NCBI GenBank assembly: GCA_000435275.1
Contig: FR883843.1
Span: 1-51,004 of the forward strand
Origin: Clostridium sp. CAG:557
Lineage (GTDB): Bacteria; Bacillota; Clostridia; Oscillospirales; Acutalibacteraceae
Reading direction: 5' to 3'
Length of the DNA: 51,004 nt
The notes below the pieces were generated by a model. The model worked only from the letters and a program-made list of their open reading frames with translations. It was not told the origin of the DNA and did no database searches. The position numbers and the translations under genes are program-made. Of this stretch, positions 24,623 to 33,767 are shown piece after piece; position 1 is the first letter of the stretch; every line of letters begins with the position of its first letter.

Positions 24623-24957
24623 TGGATAATATTTATGCTTGGATTGGCGTTATTATTTTATTTATAACAACTTATTTTACTAGAATGTTGCCTTTAATTT
24701 TTTGTAAAAAGCCAATACAAAATACATTTTTTAAATCATTATTGGCATATTTGCCGTATGCTGTTTTAACATCTATGCTAATTCCAGAAGTTTTTCAAGG
24801 TTCATATGGCATGATTCCTGGAATTTTAGGAGTCATCGTTGCAATTGTTCTTTCTTACTTAGATCAAAGTTTGATTGTTGTTTTAGCTGTTTCCACTATT
24901 GTTACTTATATTGCAATGATTTTTAATCCACAAATAATGGCTGTTTTTGGGATATAA
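24622..24957 (+). CDS. azlD: AzlD-family branched-chain amino acid exporter, small subunit
   Basis: The 111-residue protein with about four helices is the small partner of AzlC. It has the TRMLPLIF and LPYAVLTSMLIPEVF patterns of the family. It starts at GTG 24622, one base overlapping the end of azlC, after GAGGAGG. The pair forms a two-gene operon ended by a strong terminator. Confidence 0.92.
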   Translation: MDNIYAWIGVIILFITTYFTRMLPLIFCKKPIQNTFFKSLLAYLPYAVLTSMLIPEVFQGSYGMIPGILGVIVAIVLSYLDQSLIVVLAVSTIVTYIAMIFNPQIMAVFGI

Positions 24958-24971
24958 CAATAAAAATAAAT

Positions 24972-25014
24972 AAAAGCGTATCATGGCTGTCAAGCTAACG
25001 ATACGCTTTTTTGT
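24972..25014. terminator. Bidirectional terminator between azlD and the Xer gene
   Basis: AAAAGCGTATC (24972-24982) pairs perfectly with GATACGCTTTT (25000-25010) with a 17-base loop. A-run and T-run flank it on both sides. Confidence 0.88.
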
Positions 25015-25986
25015 TTAGTGCTTTATTTTTGCCAAGGGATTTGATGAAATTGCTTGCTGAAGCTGTTTATTAGATAGGTGAGTGTAAATTTCTGTTGTAC
25101 CAAGATTTGAATGGCCTAAAATGTCTTTCAAAACACGAATATCAACCTCGCCGTGCTGATACATTAACGTAGCTGCAGTATGACGAAGTTTATGAACAGA
25201 GTAGCCTTGATTATCTAAGTTTATTTTTGCCAGGTATTTTTTTACTATAAATTGAACCGTTTTGGGGCTAATCCTTTTGTTAAATTTGCTTATAAACAGT
25301 GCGTTTCGGTCTTTTAAATTTATTTTAGGGCGAACTTTTAAATATTGATTGAGTGCAGAAATACAAGCATCATTCAAATAAACTATACGCTCTTTATTGC
25401 CTTTTCCGGTTAACTTTAACGTATTATCACTTCGAATATCATTTAAATTAATTCCCACAAGTTCAGATAATCTCATTCCACAATTTAAAAATAGTGTTAA
25501 AATACAGTAATCTCGTTCTTTATACGGTCCATTTACACAATTTAAAAGGTCTATACTTTGCTCTAATGTTAAAAATTTAGGTAAAGAATTTTTCTTTTTG
25601 GGCATATCAAGTTCCTTTGTAGGGTTATTGTTTAAAAGGCTCACTTTATTGACAAGGTAGTTAAAAAATGACTTTAAACTAGAGATTTTTCTTGCTCGAG
25701 TGGCAGCATTATTATGTCTTTCAACTAAAAGATAATTTAAATATTCATAAACTTCAGTTAGTGTTATGCTGGCAATTAGATTTATTTCTATATCTTTTAT
25801 TGCAATTTCTTCAAATGTGACATTTTCTGGAACCAACTTCTTCGAATATTTTATATATCTGAAAAATGTTCTTAAATCTATGTAATATTCATCAACTGTT
25901 TTGGGAGATTTCCCTTTTACAGTTTGCATATATCCCAAAAAATCAATTAAAACTTGTGGGGCCTCGTAAATTATCGTTGTTTTCAT
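25015..25986 (-). CDS. XerC/XerD-type tyrosine recombinase
   Basis: The 323-residue site-specific recombinase has an N-terminal SAM-like core-binding domain (about 8-125) and a catalytic domain. The catalytic residues are readable: Arg in CGMRLSEL, Lys in TGKGNKERIVYL, His-x-x-Arg in HKLRHTAATL, His in LGHSNLGTTEIYTHL, and the nucleophile Tyr in the same segment. The likely role is resolving chromosome dimers at dif; a phage-type integrase is less likely because no mobile genes surround it. The ribosome binding site (AAAGGAA) is rather far from ATG 25986. A 13-bp inverted repeat lies upstream (26059-26088). Confidence 0.9.
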   Translation of the reverse strand: MKTTIIYEAPQVLIDFLGYMQTVKGKSPKTVDEYYIDLRTFFRYIKYSKKLVPENVTFEEIAIKDIEINLIASITLTEVYEYLNYLLVERHNNAATRARKISSLKSFFNYLVNKVSLLNNNPTKELDMPKKKNSLPKFLTLEQSIDLLNCVNGPYKERDYCILTLFLNCGMRLSELVGINLNDIRSDNTLKLTGKGNKERIVYLNDACISALNQYLKVRPKINLKDRNALFISKFNKRISPKTVQFIVKKYLAKINLDNQGYSVHKLRHTAATLMYQHGEVDIRVLKDILGHSNLGTTEIYTHLSNKQLQQAISSNPLAKIKH

Positions 25987-26058
25987 TTATTTTTAAATAT
26001 TCCTTTCACTTATTACTTAAGATTATTATAAATTATTTTTTTTAGAAAATCTACTATT

Positions 26059-26088
26059 AATTATACAAAATAAATATTTTGTATAATT
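26059..26088. repeat. Perfect 13-bp inverted repeat upstream of the Xer gene
   Basis: AATTATACAAAAT (26059-26071) is repeated in reverse complement at 26076-26088, separated by AAAT. It has no T-tract, so it is not an evident terminator. Each arm includes a TATAAT-like hexamer facing outward. It lies between divergent genes and could be an operator or recombinase site; neither is proven. Confidence 0.6.
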
Positions 26089-26193
26089 AGGCGTGAATTT
26101 TTGCCTTGGTATATTTTTTTTATAAAATTTACACTTCTTTTTCTCGAATATAAGCTCGTAATATAATAAATGCTATTACTTGAGGTGACAAAT

Positions 26194-26358
26194 ATGTCTT
26201 TAATTACGTGTGCGACTGATTGCGTTTACCAAAAAGAAGGTTACTGTGTACTAGAAACTCCAACCGTTATCACTAACAAATCGGGATGCCAAAATTGTGT
26301 ATATTACATCAAAGTAAAATCAGACAATTTCAGCGATTTCAAAATACACAGCAGCTAA
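26194..26358 (+). CDS. Small Cys-rich protein, DUF1540-like
   Basis: This 54-residue protein from ATG 26194 has a GAGGTG ribosome binding site. It carries five cysteines, in ITCATDCVYQKEGYC and later CQNC, a spacing similar to DUF1540 proteins. No signal peptide. It sits alone between the Xer gene and radA, convergent to radA with a 13-base gap. Function unknown; metal binding or redox chemistry is possible. Confidence 0.7.
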   Translation: MSLITCATDCVYQKEGYCVLETPTVITNKSGCQNCVYYIKVKSDNFSDFKIHSS

Positions 26359-26371
26359 AAGCTCATATAAT

Positions 26372-27748
26372 TTATTTTGCCAAGGCATCAAAGGCTTCTT
26401 TTATAGTTCTTACTCCAATTAAATTGATTTTACTTTCAAAACTACTTAAATTTATAGATTTTAAATTATAGTATGGCAAAACACAACGTTCAAATCCTAG
26501 CCTGTGTGCTTCAAGAACACGTTCTTCTGCGTATGCTACAGCGCGAATTTCTCCCGCTAAACCAATTTCTCCAAAAGCTATAGCATTATCAAAAATAGCA
26601 TTTCCTTTCAAACTAGAAATTAACGCTAAAGCCACTGCCAAATCCGAAGCAGGTTCATCTAATTTTATTCCACCAATTACATTTATATATGCGTCGAGAT
26701 TTGAAAAGAAATATCCTGCTCTTTTTTCTAATACCGCTAAAATTAATGACATTCGGTTATAATCAAATCCTGTAGCCATTCTTCTTGGGTTGCCAAAACC
26801 AGAAGTCGCTGCCAAACCCTGAACTTCAGCGAAAATTGGCCGACTTCCTTCCATTATACATGCTACGCATGTGCCAGGAACACCTTTAGGCCGCCCTGCA
26901 AGGAACATTAATGATGGATTTTCAACTTCGACTAAACCTGTTCTGTTCATACTAAATACACCAATTTCATTTGTAGAACCATATCTATTTTTTATTCCGC
27001 GTAAAATTCTGTAAGACATTTGCTTATCGCCTTCGAAATATAAAACCGCATCAACAATATGCTCTAAGACTTTTGGCCCCGCAATTCCGCCATCTTTATT
27101 TACATGTCCAACTATTATAATTGGAATTTCAAGTTCTTTTGCCAAACGCATCAAAAGATTCGTGCATTCTTTTACTTGTGTAACACTCCCTGTAGATGAT
27201 GTCAATTCACGGTGATTCATGGTTTGAATGGAATCTATTACAACCAAATCAGGGCTATTTTGTCGAATTTCTTCCAAAATAGATTCTATATCAGTTTCTG
27301 TCATAATATAAAGATTTTCGCTGTTTACATTTAATCTAGCAGCTCTAAGCTTTAACTGGCGTTTGGATTCTTCTCCCGATACATACAAAACTTTTAAACT
27401 TTCTCCCAAATTTTCACAAACCTGCAAAAGCATAGTAGACTTACCGATACCAGGGTCCCCTCCCAAAAGGATCACTGAACCTTTTACAATTCCGCCACCC
27501 AAAACTCTGTCCAACTCATTTAATCCGGTTTTATATCGGCTTTCATCATCATTTTTTATTTGATTCAGCAAAATCGGTTTTTCGTATACACCACTCTTTT
27601 GATAAGACATTGTTGTCTGTTTTGAAGTGTCTTTTATTTCCTCACTAAAAGTATTCCATTCCCCACAAGCAGGACATTGCCCATTCCACTTAAGAGATTC
27701 ATATCCACATTCAGAGCAGATCCAAACTGATTTTATTTTTGACGACAT
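26372..27748 (-). CDS. radA: DNA repair protein RadA/Sms
   Basis: The 458-residue RecA-like branch-migration helicase processes recombination intermediates. It shows an N-terminal four-Cys zinc finger (CSECGYESLKWNGQCPAC), Walker A GGDPGIGKSTML (about 95-106), the RadA-specific KNRYGSTNEIG, and a Lon-protease-like C-terminal domain (about 290-450). ATG 27748 has a GGAGG ribosome binding site. It is last in the hprK-murB-whiA-cwlD-radA run. Confidence 0.96.
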   Translation of the reverse strand: MSSKIKSVWICSECGYESLKWNGQCPACGEWNTFSEEIKDTSKQTTMSYQKSGVYEKPILLNQIKNDDESRYKTGLNELDRVLGGGIVKGSVILLGGDPGIGKSTMLLQVCENLGESLKVLYVSGEESKRQLKLRAARLNVNSENLYIMTETDIESILEEIRQNSPDLVVIDSIQTMNHRELTSSTGSVTQVKECTNLLMRLAKELEIPIIIVGHVNKDGGIAGPKVLEHIVDAVLYFEGDKQMSYRILRGIKNRYGSTNEIGVFSMNRTGLVEVENPSLMFLAGRPKGVPGTCVACIMEGSRPIFAEVQGLAATSGFGNPRRMATGFDYNRMSLILAVLEKRAGYFFSNLDAYINVIGGIKLDEPASDLAVALALISSLKGNAIFDNAIAFGEIGLAGEIRAVAYAEERVLEAHRLGFERCVLPYYNLKSINLSSFESKINLIGVRTIKEAFDALAK

Positions 27749-27793
27749 ATAAAATTACCTCCATACCTTTGACATCTATTTATTTTTCATTTC

Positions 27794-28522
27794 TTAAGCT
27801 TTGCGCCAATAGTCTAAAAATCCGCAAAAAATTGTAAAAGCAACTTTAGATTGATATTCTTTATCGGACAAATTTTTAACGTCTTCGTTATTGGACAGAA
27901 AGCCGCACTCAACGATAACCGCAGGAACAGTTGATTTATTTAAAATAAAAACACCTTTAGGCGATGGTTTTATTTCTCGATTGTTGTCTTTTTGAAGAAG
28001 TCCAACAAATGATGCCCGCATGCTTTGCGCTAACTCTTTGCTTAGCGGGTTATTATTTGAATAAAATACCTGAGCACCTTTATATTTACTGTCCTCGAAC
28101 TTGTTTTGATGAACACTTATCAGCAAATTATTAGGGTCAAAATTTATAATGTTAAGTCTATTTTTTAAGTCAGAAACCTTTTGCGAGCGTATAGTCCCGG
28201 AATCTTCATTATGTATCGACTCATCTTTTTCCCTTGTCATCTTTACGTTGAATCCAGATATATTAAATAAGTCCTTAAGATTTAGTGCAATACTTAAATT
28301 TATATCTTTTTCAAGTACATTATCGATTCCTACCGCCCCACTATCCATTCCACCGTGACCGGCGTCAAGCACAATCGTTGGAAAATACGTTCCCGAACCA
28401 GATGAAGTTTGCTGATATGAACGTAAAAAATATGCATTTAAAATCAGTACAGAAAAAGCAATATAACCGCATAAAACCAAAGAATAAAACACAAGGTCAT
28501 TATTTAATTTTAATCTTTTCAA
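27794..28522 (-). CDS. cwlD: N-acetylmuramoyl-L-alanine amidase, CwlD-like
   Basis: The 242-residue amidase_3 enzyme has one N-terminal membrane segment (about 12-33). Zinc ligands are visible in VLDAGHGG (His), LEKDIN (Glu) and ISVHQN (His), with the catalytic Glu in VIVECGFLSN. A single amidase domain with an N-terminal anchor matches CwlD, which removes peptide side chains in the forespore so that muramic-delta-lactam can form in the cortex, a mark needed for germination. That role fits the nearby gerA and spoIVB genes. It lies 55 bases after whiA. A vegetative amidase cannot be fully excluded. Confidence 0.85.
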   Translation of the reverse strand: MKRLKLNNDLVFYSLVLCGYIAFSVLILNAYFLRSYQQTSSGSGTYFPTIVLDAGHGGMDSGAVGIDNVLEKDINLSIALNLKDLFNISGFNVKMTREKDESIHNEDSGTIRSQKVSDLKNRLNIINFDPNNLLISVHQNKFEDSKYKGAQVFYSNNNPLSKELAQSMRASFVGLLQKDNNREIKPSPKGVFILNKSTVPAVIVECGFLSNNEDVKNLSDKEYQSKVAFTIFCGFLDYWRKA

Positions 28523-28577
28523 AATATCACCTCATAGTATTTCTATGCAAGCGAATATTTTTTAGGACAATTTTAAA

Positions 28578-29483
28578 TCACATATTCTCGCTTATATTCA
28601 AAATTTTTTTAATCTTGTGGTTAACTCCAGACCTTGTAAGCGGCACCGATAAATTTTTCCCAAGTTCTCTCAATGACATTTCTGGATTTTTAACTCGCAG
28701 GTTGGCAACTTCCTTTAAGCTTTCGTCCAAACAGTTAAACTTTCCACATTTTTTTATTTTTTTAATAGCCTCTATTTGAACAGCCGCAGCTGCTGCAATT
28801 TTATTGATATTGGCAGCTTCAAAATTTGTAGTTCGGTTAACATAATTTCTTACTTCCTTAACCATTTTAACTTGTATAAAATCCATTGAGCTAACTGAGG
28901 CTCCGATATAAGTTAAAAAGTCAGTAATATCTTCACTGTTTTTTATGTAAACAATAAAATTTCCTTTGCGGATAGTGCTTTTAACTTTAAAATTTATGTT
29001 TTTTAAAGACGAAAGCAATTCTATTAAACATTTTGACAAATTCATGTAAGGTACCGAAAACTCTAAATGATAACCATTTTTAGGGTCGGTTACGGTTCCG
29101 CAAGCTAAAAAAGCTCCTCGCAAAAATAGTTTTACATCATTTCTTGTTTTTAATAAATTTTTATTTATTCTTAAATTTATTTCATTATGCAATACTTCAA
29201 ATTTTTTTAAAATTTCTTTTCTATTTTGTTCAAAAGGGATTTTTAGAATTAAATTTTCCTTTGTTCCACTCGATGAAACTACATCTACAATACAGCCAAA
29301 ATTTTGCAAAATCAAATCGCAGATAAGTTCAGCAATATTTTTATTTTCTGTATAAAAAGATATTTCAGAAACTTTAAAGCTTCGTGAAAACAACAATAAT
29401 CCATATAATAACTTGATAGAACTTTCGTCAAATGGGCGACTAATTTTGCATAATTCATTTTTCACAGTTGCAGAAAACGTCAT
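28578..29483 (-). CDS. whiA: DNA-binding protein WhiA
   Basis: The 301-residue regulator combines a LAGLIDADG homing-endonuclease-like N-terminal region (about 1-190) with a C-terminal helix-turn-helix. The latter ends in LRELGKNLSVPLTRSGVNHKIKKI. WhiA influences cell division and chromosome segregation in Firmicutes and sporulation in Actinobacteria. The FSATVKNEL start is typical. In many Firmicutes it is adjacent to rapZ and yvcK, which are absent here. Co-directional with murB (62 bases upstream) and cwlD (55 bases downstream). Confidence 0.95.
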   Translation of the reverse strand: MTFSATVKNELCKISRPFDESSIKLLYGLLLFSRSFKVSEISFYTENKNIAELICDLILQNFGCIVDVVSSSGTKENLILKIPFEQNRKEILKKFEVLHNEINLRINKNLLKTRNDVKLFLRGAFLACGTVTDPKNGYHLEFSVPYMNLSKCLIELLSSLKNINFKVKSTIRKGNFIVYIKNSEDITDFLTYIGASVSSMDFIQVKMVKEVRNYVNRTTNFEAANINKIAAAAAVQIEAIKKIKKCGKFNCLDESLKEVANLRVKNPEMSLRELGKNLSVPLTRSGVNHKIKKILNISENM

Positions 29484-29516
29484 AAAAAGCTACACCGCCC
29501 CTTTTTACAAATTTTT

Positions 29517-29538
29517 AGGGATGATAAAAATCATCCCT
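29517..29538. repeat. Perfect hairpin between murB and whiA
   Basis: AGGGATGAT (29517-29525) pairs perfectly with ATCATCCCT (29530-29538), with an AAAA loop. On the transcribed (minus) strand it is followed by A, not T, so it is probably not a terminator. It may affect mRNA stability or the relative expression of the two genes. Confidence 0.55.
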
Positions 29539-29545
29539 TACTGAT

Positions 29546-30472
29546 TTAAGAGGAAAAATCTCCAACAATTTCAACTTCACATTCAAGAGCAATATTAGAT
29601 TTTTCAAAAACGGTCGCCTTAATATGGTCGATTAAGTTAACAACATCCTCACAAGTAGCATTTCCGTTATTAATTATAAATCCAGAATGCTTTTCACTAA
29701 CCATTGCTCCTCCAATTTTTTTTCCTTTTAATCCGCAGGTTTGAATCAAAGTGCCTGCAAAATTTCCAACCGGACGTTTAAACACGCTCCCAGCATTTGG
29801 ATATTCTAATGGCTGTTTTTGTTTTCGTCTGGTGATATATTCATTCATTTTTTCCTTTATATGTAACTTATCATCTTTTTTTAACTCAAACTTTGCAGAT
29901 AAAATAATTTCACTTACGTGTCTATATATACTTCTGCGGTAAGAAAATTCCATTTCTTCTGCGCTTCGGTCAATAATTTCCCCTGAAAATGTAAGACTTT
30001 TTGCAGATAGTATTACATCTTTCATTTCGCCTCCATAAGCGCCCGCATTCATAAAAACCGCTCCACCTGCAGTTCCTGGAATTCCATAAGCAAACTCAAG
30101 CCCAGAAAGGGAATTTTGACATGCAAATGAACACAATTTAGATATCAAAACTCCTGCACCACATTCAATTGTATTTTCATCTATTAATTTAATATTTAAA
30201 AATTCTCCACCAAGCTTAATCACCGCACCGCGTATACCTTTATCGCTTACTAATAGGTTGGAACCGTTTCCGATTATAAAAAATGGAACGTTAAAATTAT
30301 TCAAAATTTCTATAACCGTTGTTAAATCGTTTATAGAATTGATTATTATAAAAATATCAGCATTACCGCCAATTTTAAACGACGTATGTTTAGACATTGG
30401 TTCATTGCACCAAATTTTTAGATTCAAATTTAAGTCAGATATTTCCTTTATGACCTTATTATAATTACACAT
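29546..30472 (-). CDS. murB: UDP-N-acetylenolpyruvoylglucosamine reductase
   Basis: The 308-residue FAD enzyme reduces the enolpyruvyl group to give UDP-MurNAc. It has the FAD-binding stretch FFIIGNGSNLLVSD (about 60-73), GIPGTAGGAVFMNAGAYG (about 120-137), and the active-site PNAGSVFKRP. The ATG at 30472 follows GGGAGG; the in-frame start 30 bases upstream would include this ribosome binding site and is rejected. It sits 34 bases after hprK, a common clostridial arrangement. Confidence 0.95.
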   Translation of the reverse strand: MCNYNKVIKEISDLNLNLKIWCNEPMSKHTSFKIGGNADIFIIINSINDLTTVIEILNNFNVPFFIIGNGSNLLVSDKGIRGAVIKLGGEFLNIKLIDENTIECGAGVLISKLCSFACQNSLSGLEFAYGIPGTAGGAVFMNAGAYGGEMKDVILSAKSLTFSGEIIDRSAEEMEFSYRRSIYRHVSEIILSAKFELKKDDKLHIKEKMNEYITRRKQKQPLEYPNAGSVFKRPVGNFAGTLIQTCGLKGKKIGGAMVSEKHSGFIINNGNATCEDVVNLIDHIKATVFEKSNIALECEVEIVGDFSS

Positions 30473-30506
30473 AAATCCTCCCAAAAATAAGATTTTAGAC
30501 AAAAAT

Positions 30507-31475
30507 TTAAATGTTCAAAGAAATCTGATTACTAGTAATAGTATCATCGCCAGAATAGTCCATTCCTAAGGTATCAAGTAACTCTTTAGCCGCATTATAG
30601 CCCATTTTTTTTTGCCTATTATTCATAGCTGCAACCTCAACGATAATTGCTAAATTTCGTCCAGGCGTTACCGGAATAGTTACAATTGGAATTTTAACAC
30701 CTAAAATTTCTGTATATTCATTTTCCATACCCATTCTGTCATAAATTTTAGAATTATCCCACAGCTCAAGATTAACAACCATATCAATTTCTTGAGTTAC
30801 CTTTATTGAGCCCATACCAAAAATGCGTCGTGCATTGATAATTCCTACTCCACGAAGCTCTATAAAATGTCGAATATTTTTGGGAGCAGAACCTTTTAAT
30901 CTTTTATCGTTTAATTTTCTTATTTGAACAGCATCATCCGCCACAAGCCGGTGCCCTCTTTGGATTAACTCGATTGCAGTTTCACTTTTTCCAACCCCGC
31001 TGTTCCCAGTAATAAACACTCCCTCACCATAAACTTCAACAAGTACCCCGTGTCTTGTGATACGTGGAGCTAATTTTATGTCAAGAAATTCAACTATATT
31101 TGCAATAAAAGTTGATGTGGTTTCTGTTGTTCTTAAAATAGGAATAAAATTTTTCTTTGCAGCTTTTATAAGTTCAGGATACGGTTCAATATTTCTGGTA
31201 ATTATGACCGCAGGTGGTTTGTAAGAAAAAATGCCATCTAAAATTTTGTATCGTTCGTTACCACTTAAACCAGATAAATATGAATTCTCTGTACGGCCCA
31301 TTATAACTAATCTCGCATTGTTAAAAAAATCAAAAAATCCTGTTAATTCAAGGCCTAATCTGTTAACATCTTTTTCAGAAATCAAAATTTTATCAGGGTC
31401 ATCCGGCATAAACGCAATATTTAACGATAATTCATTTATAATATGGGTTAAAGATACTGAAAAATTGCTCGCCAC
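30507..31475 (-). CDS. hprK: HPr kinase/phosphorylase
   Basis: The 322-residue enzyme phosphorylates and dephosphorylates Ser46 of HPr, the trigger for carbon catabolite control in Firmicutes. It contains the P-loop GNSGVGKSE (about 152-160), the HPrK/P signature LRGVGIINARRIFG, and the C-terminal hexamer region. The start is GTG 31475, with AGGTGG upstream. It is first in the hprK-murB-whiA-cwlD-radA run under a clear promoter. It implies PTS-based carbon regulation elsewhere in the genome. Confidence 0.95.
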   Translation of the reverse strand: MASNFSVSLTHIINELSLNIAFMPDDPDKILISEKDVNRLGLELTGFFDFFNNARLVIMGRTENSYLSGLSGNERYKILDGIFSYKPPAVIITRNIEPYPELIKAAKKNFIPILRTTETTSTFIANIVEFLDIKLAPRITRHGVLVEVYGEGVFITGNSGVGKSETAIELIQRGHRLVADDAVQIRKLNDKRLKGSAPKNIRHFIELRGVGIINARRIFGMGSIKVTQEIDMVVNLELWDNSKIYDRMGMENEYTEILGVKIPIVTIPVTPGRNLAIIVEVAAMNNRQKKMGYNAAKELLDTLGMDYSGDDTITSNQISLNI

Positions 31476-31518
31476 TGGTTATTCAGCCACCTATCTTCAT
31501 GATTATAATAGTAATTTT

Positions 31519-31547
31519 ATTATAATATATCGACAAATTATTTGCAA
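31519..31547 (-). promoter_or_regulatory. SigA-type promoter for the hprK operon
   Basis: Minus-strand TTGCAA (31547-31542) is 17 bases from TATAAT (31524-31519), about 45 bases upstream of hprK. It overlaps the last bases of the short gap next to the end of gerAC. Confidence 0.7.
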
Positions 31548-31552
31548 ATTAA

Positions 31553-32671
31553 TTAATAAACCAAGCTGCTTATTTTTTGATTCGATCCCATGTATTTCAC
31601 TTTTATGTCAATGGTGGCATTATAATCTGCAGATTGAATAATGTTCTCCATTTGGCTTAAATTGGCTTTAAAAAATTTAGAATCCGAATTCATAATATAT
31701 CGATGAAAGTTAAATATATCGCAACCGTATTTTTTTATGCAAAAATTAATTGCATTTGCCTGCAAGCTAGCTAATCTGTTCTCAAGCATTGCCTTTATTT
31801 CATCGCTCCTATCTATATTATCTGCACCATATAAATCTAAATCTAAGTCTAAATTTAGGCTAAAAACTGGTTTATTATTTTTTATCTCCACATTGACATT
31901 AGACTTTGCTTGACTTACTTTATAAGAAATTGTACAATCATTTAATTTTGCACTATCTGAAAGATTTTTGGCTTCTCCGTAAATTAAAAGTATCCCCTTA
32001 GAAGTTTCTTCATCTAAAACATCGATCAACTTGTCAGATTTAAACAACGCAATCCTTTGACAACTCACTCTTCCTTTATCATATTCAATATACCAAACTT
32101 TTGCTGCTTTTAATTCATTATTAATGTCACTTAATAAATATCTTATATTCGAATGTATAGCGTCATTATTTTTTTTGCCAACATTCGTCGTCACTGCAAA
32201 AATGTCTTCCGAATATACTGTTTTTTCAATTTCTTCATTAGAAAATATATCTTTTGCAAAACAATCTGAAATCAATACTTCTACAGTAGGACGAAGTTTA
32301 TGATTTGTTGAAAAAAAAGTTATGATATCACTTATGCCATTCTTAGCGGATTCTTCACCAATTATTAAAACTATCGCATGAGAATATAATATTTTTTTCC
32401 CAGTTTGATTTTCAATTTGACTAGCTGCATCGATTAAAGTTTTAGCTTTTGCGTGTATATCAACTACACTTTTTTTCTCTTCTTTAGAGTCTGATTCTGA
32501 TGTATTTTGCGTATTTAAAGTCTGCAGCGTTAATTCATACATATCGTCAATTTTATCAACACCAATTCCGTAAACTATTAGTTGTTCATCAAGGCCAGTA
32601 ACACCGCTGCAACCTCCAAGGAAACATATAAAAACTAATTCAAAAAAAATAATTATTTCTTTAATTTTCAT
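31553..32671 (-). CDS. gerAC: GerAC-type spore germination lipoprotein
   Basis: The 372-residue lipoprotein is the C subunit of a nutrient germinant receptor in the spore inner membrane. A signal peptide with lipobox LGGC (Cys about residue 21) is followed by the Ger(x)C opening, LDEQLIVYGIGVDK, and the C-terminal domain. Its ATG overlaps the gerAB stop by four bases (ATGA). Order A-B-C is canonical. Confidence 0.92.
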   Translation of the reverse strand: MKIKEIIIFFELVFICFLGGCSGVTGLDEQLIVYGIGVDKIDDMYELTLQTLNTQNTSESDSKEEKKSVVDIHAKAKTLIDAASQIENQTGKKILYSHAIVLIIGEESAKNGISDIITFFSTNHKLRPTVEVLISDCFAKDIFSNEEIEKTVYSEDIFAVTTNVGKKNNDAIHSNIRYLLSDINNELKAAKVWYIEYDKGRVSCQRIALFKSDKLIDVLDEETSKGILLIYGEAKNLSDSAKLNDCTISYKVSQAKSNVNVEIKNNKPVFSLNLDLDLDLYGADNIDRSDEIKAMLENRLASLQANAINFCIKKYGCDIFNFHRYIMNSDSKFFKANLSQMENIIQSADYNATIDIKVKYMGSNQKISSLVY

Positions 32672-33753
32672 TTTGCAATACCTTCTTTTACCTGCAATTT
32701 GTGCTTTATTAAAATTATCATAGGTATCACAAATGCTGTTAAAAGTGTAAAAATAAATATAAAATTTGTATCGTAAAAAAAGTACGAAACTTCTTTAAAC
32801 TTAGGCAAAATTAGACTTATAACAAGCACCAAAACATCTCCTGAAATAATTATTATTTTGCTTTTTTCTTCACCAAAAATCCGCTTCATTACCAAAAAAA
32901 ATGCAAATAAAAATAACGAAACGGTTATAAATAATCCCGATGTGAAAATTCCAAGATAAATTGCATCTAACCGCTTAAAAACTCCTATTTCTGCTACACT
33001 CGTGGCTGTGTAAATAGGAAAACTTTGTATTTTTAAATAATCCCCCAACGCTCCAGTTACAATTATGACTACAAAAATAAATAATATATAAATAATTGCG
33101 TTTGCGATAAAAAGTGTTCTTTTTAAATTTCCTTTAGCAAATGGCATAATTACTGCAGCAAGAGGAATATAAAAAGACAATGAGAGCAGATATAACGAGC
33201 CATTAATTGTATCGTCAACTCCATTAAGCAGTAATGGCGAATAATTCATTTTATCAATCTGAGGCAACAACGTAAAAATTATAAACACTATAGAAACGCA
33301 AATAATAAATAAAATTATTGTACAAGCTCTGGCGATACCTTCAATCCCTTTACAGGCTGCGTACGAAGCTGCTAAAATAACGCACAATGACAACATAAAA
33401 AGTGAAATGTCAGGATTTACGACGTCGCGCACAAAAATGTTAAATAGTGATAACGTGTAACAACAAGCGAAAAGATAATATAGAGCGTAAATTATTAAGA
33501 AAAAAATTCCTATTTTTTTTAAATTTACGACGCAATTGTCGGCAATGTTCATAATAGGATTAAGCTTATAGAGTTTATATATTGGAAAAATAAATACAAT
33601 ATTTACAAAAAAAGCAATTATAGCTGATATAACATGATCCCACATGTTATTACTTTTGGCCATTGGCAAATTATAGGTTATTCCAATTATTATGCTGCTC
33701 AATAATAGTAAAGAAAATAGTTGTGGTGCTGTTATAATATTTTTTCGTTCCAT
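32668..33753 (-). CDS. gerAB: GerAB-type spore germination permease
   Basis: The roughly 361-residue protein with about ten helices, of the APC superfamily, is thought to sense the germinant in the receptor. The start is ATG 33753 (MERKNIITAPQLF), preceded by AGAGGGAG. A longer in-frame version would overlap gerAA and lacks a ribosome binding site. It follows gerAA by 14 bases. The amino acid or sugar recognised cannot be deduced. Confidence 0.92.
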   Translation of the reverse strand: MERKNIITAPQLFSLLLLSSIIIGITYNLPMAKSNNMWDHVISAIIAFFVNIVFIFPIYKLYKLNPIMNIADNCVVNLKKIGIFFLIIYALYYLFACCYTLSLFNIFVRDVVNPDISLFMLSLCVILAASYAACKGIEGIARACTIILFIICVSIVFIIFTLLPQIDKMNYSPLLLNGVDDTINGSLYLLSLSFYIPLAAVIMPFAKGNLKRTLFIANAIIYILFIFVVIIVTGALGDYLKIQSFPIYTATSVAEIGVFKRLDAIYLGIFTSGLFITVSLFLFAFFLVMKRIFGEEKSKIIIISGDVLVLVISLILPKFKEVSYFFYDTNFIFIFTLLTAFVIPMIILIKHKLQVKEGIAK

Positions 33754-33767
33754 TTTATAGCTCCCTC

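Noticed and set aside
25015..25986. Phage or integrative-element integrase
   Set aside because: No phage, transfer or cargo genes, tRNA attachment site or direct repeats flank it; a housekeeping Xer fits better.
28285..28779. 164-codon plus-strand frame across cwlD and whiA
   Set aside because: It crosses the ends of two convincing minus-strand genes and has no ribosome binding site or known domain.
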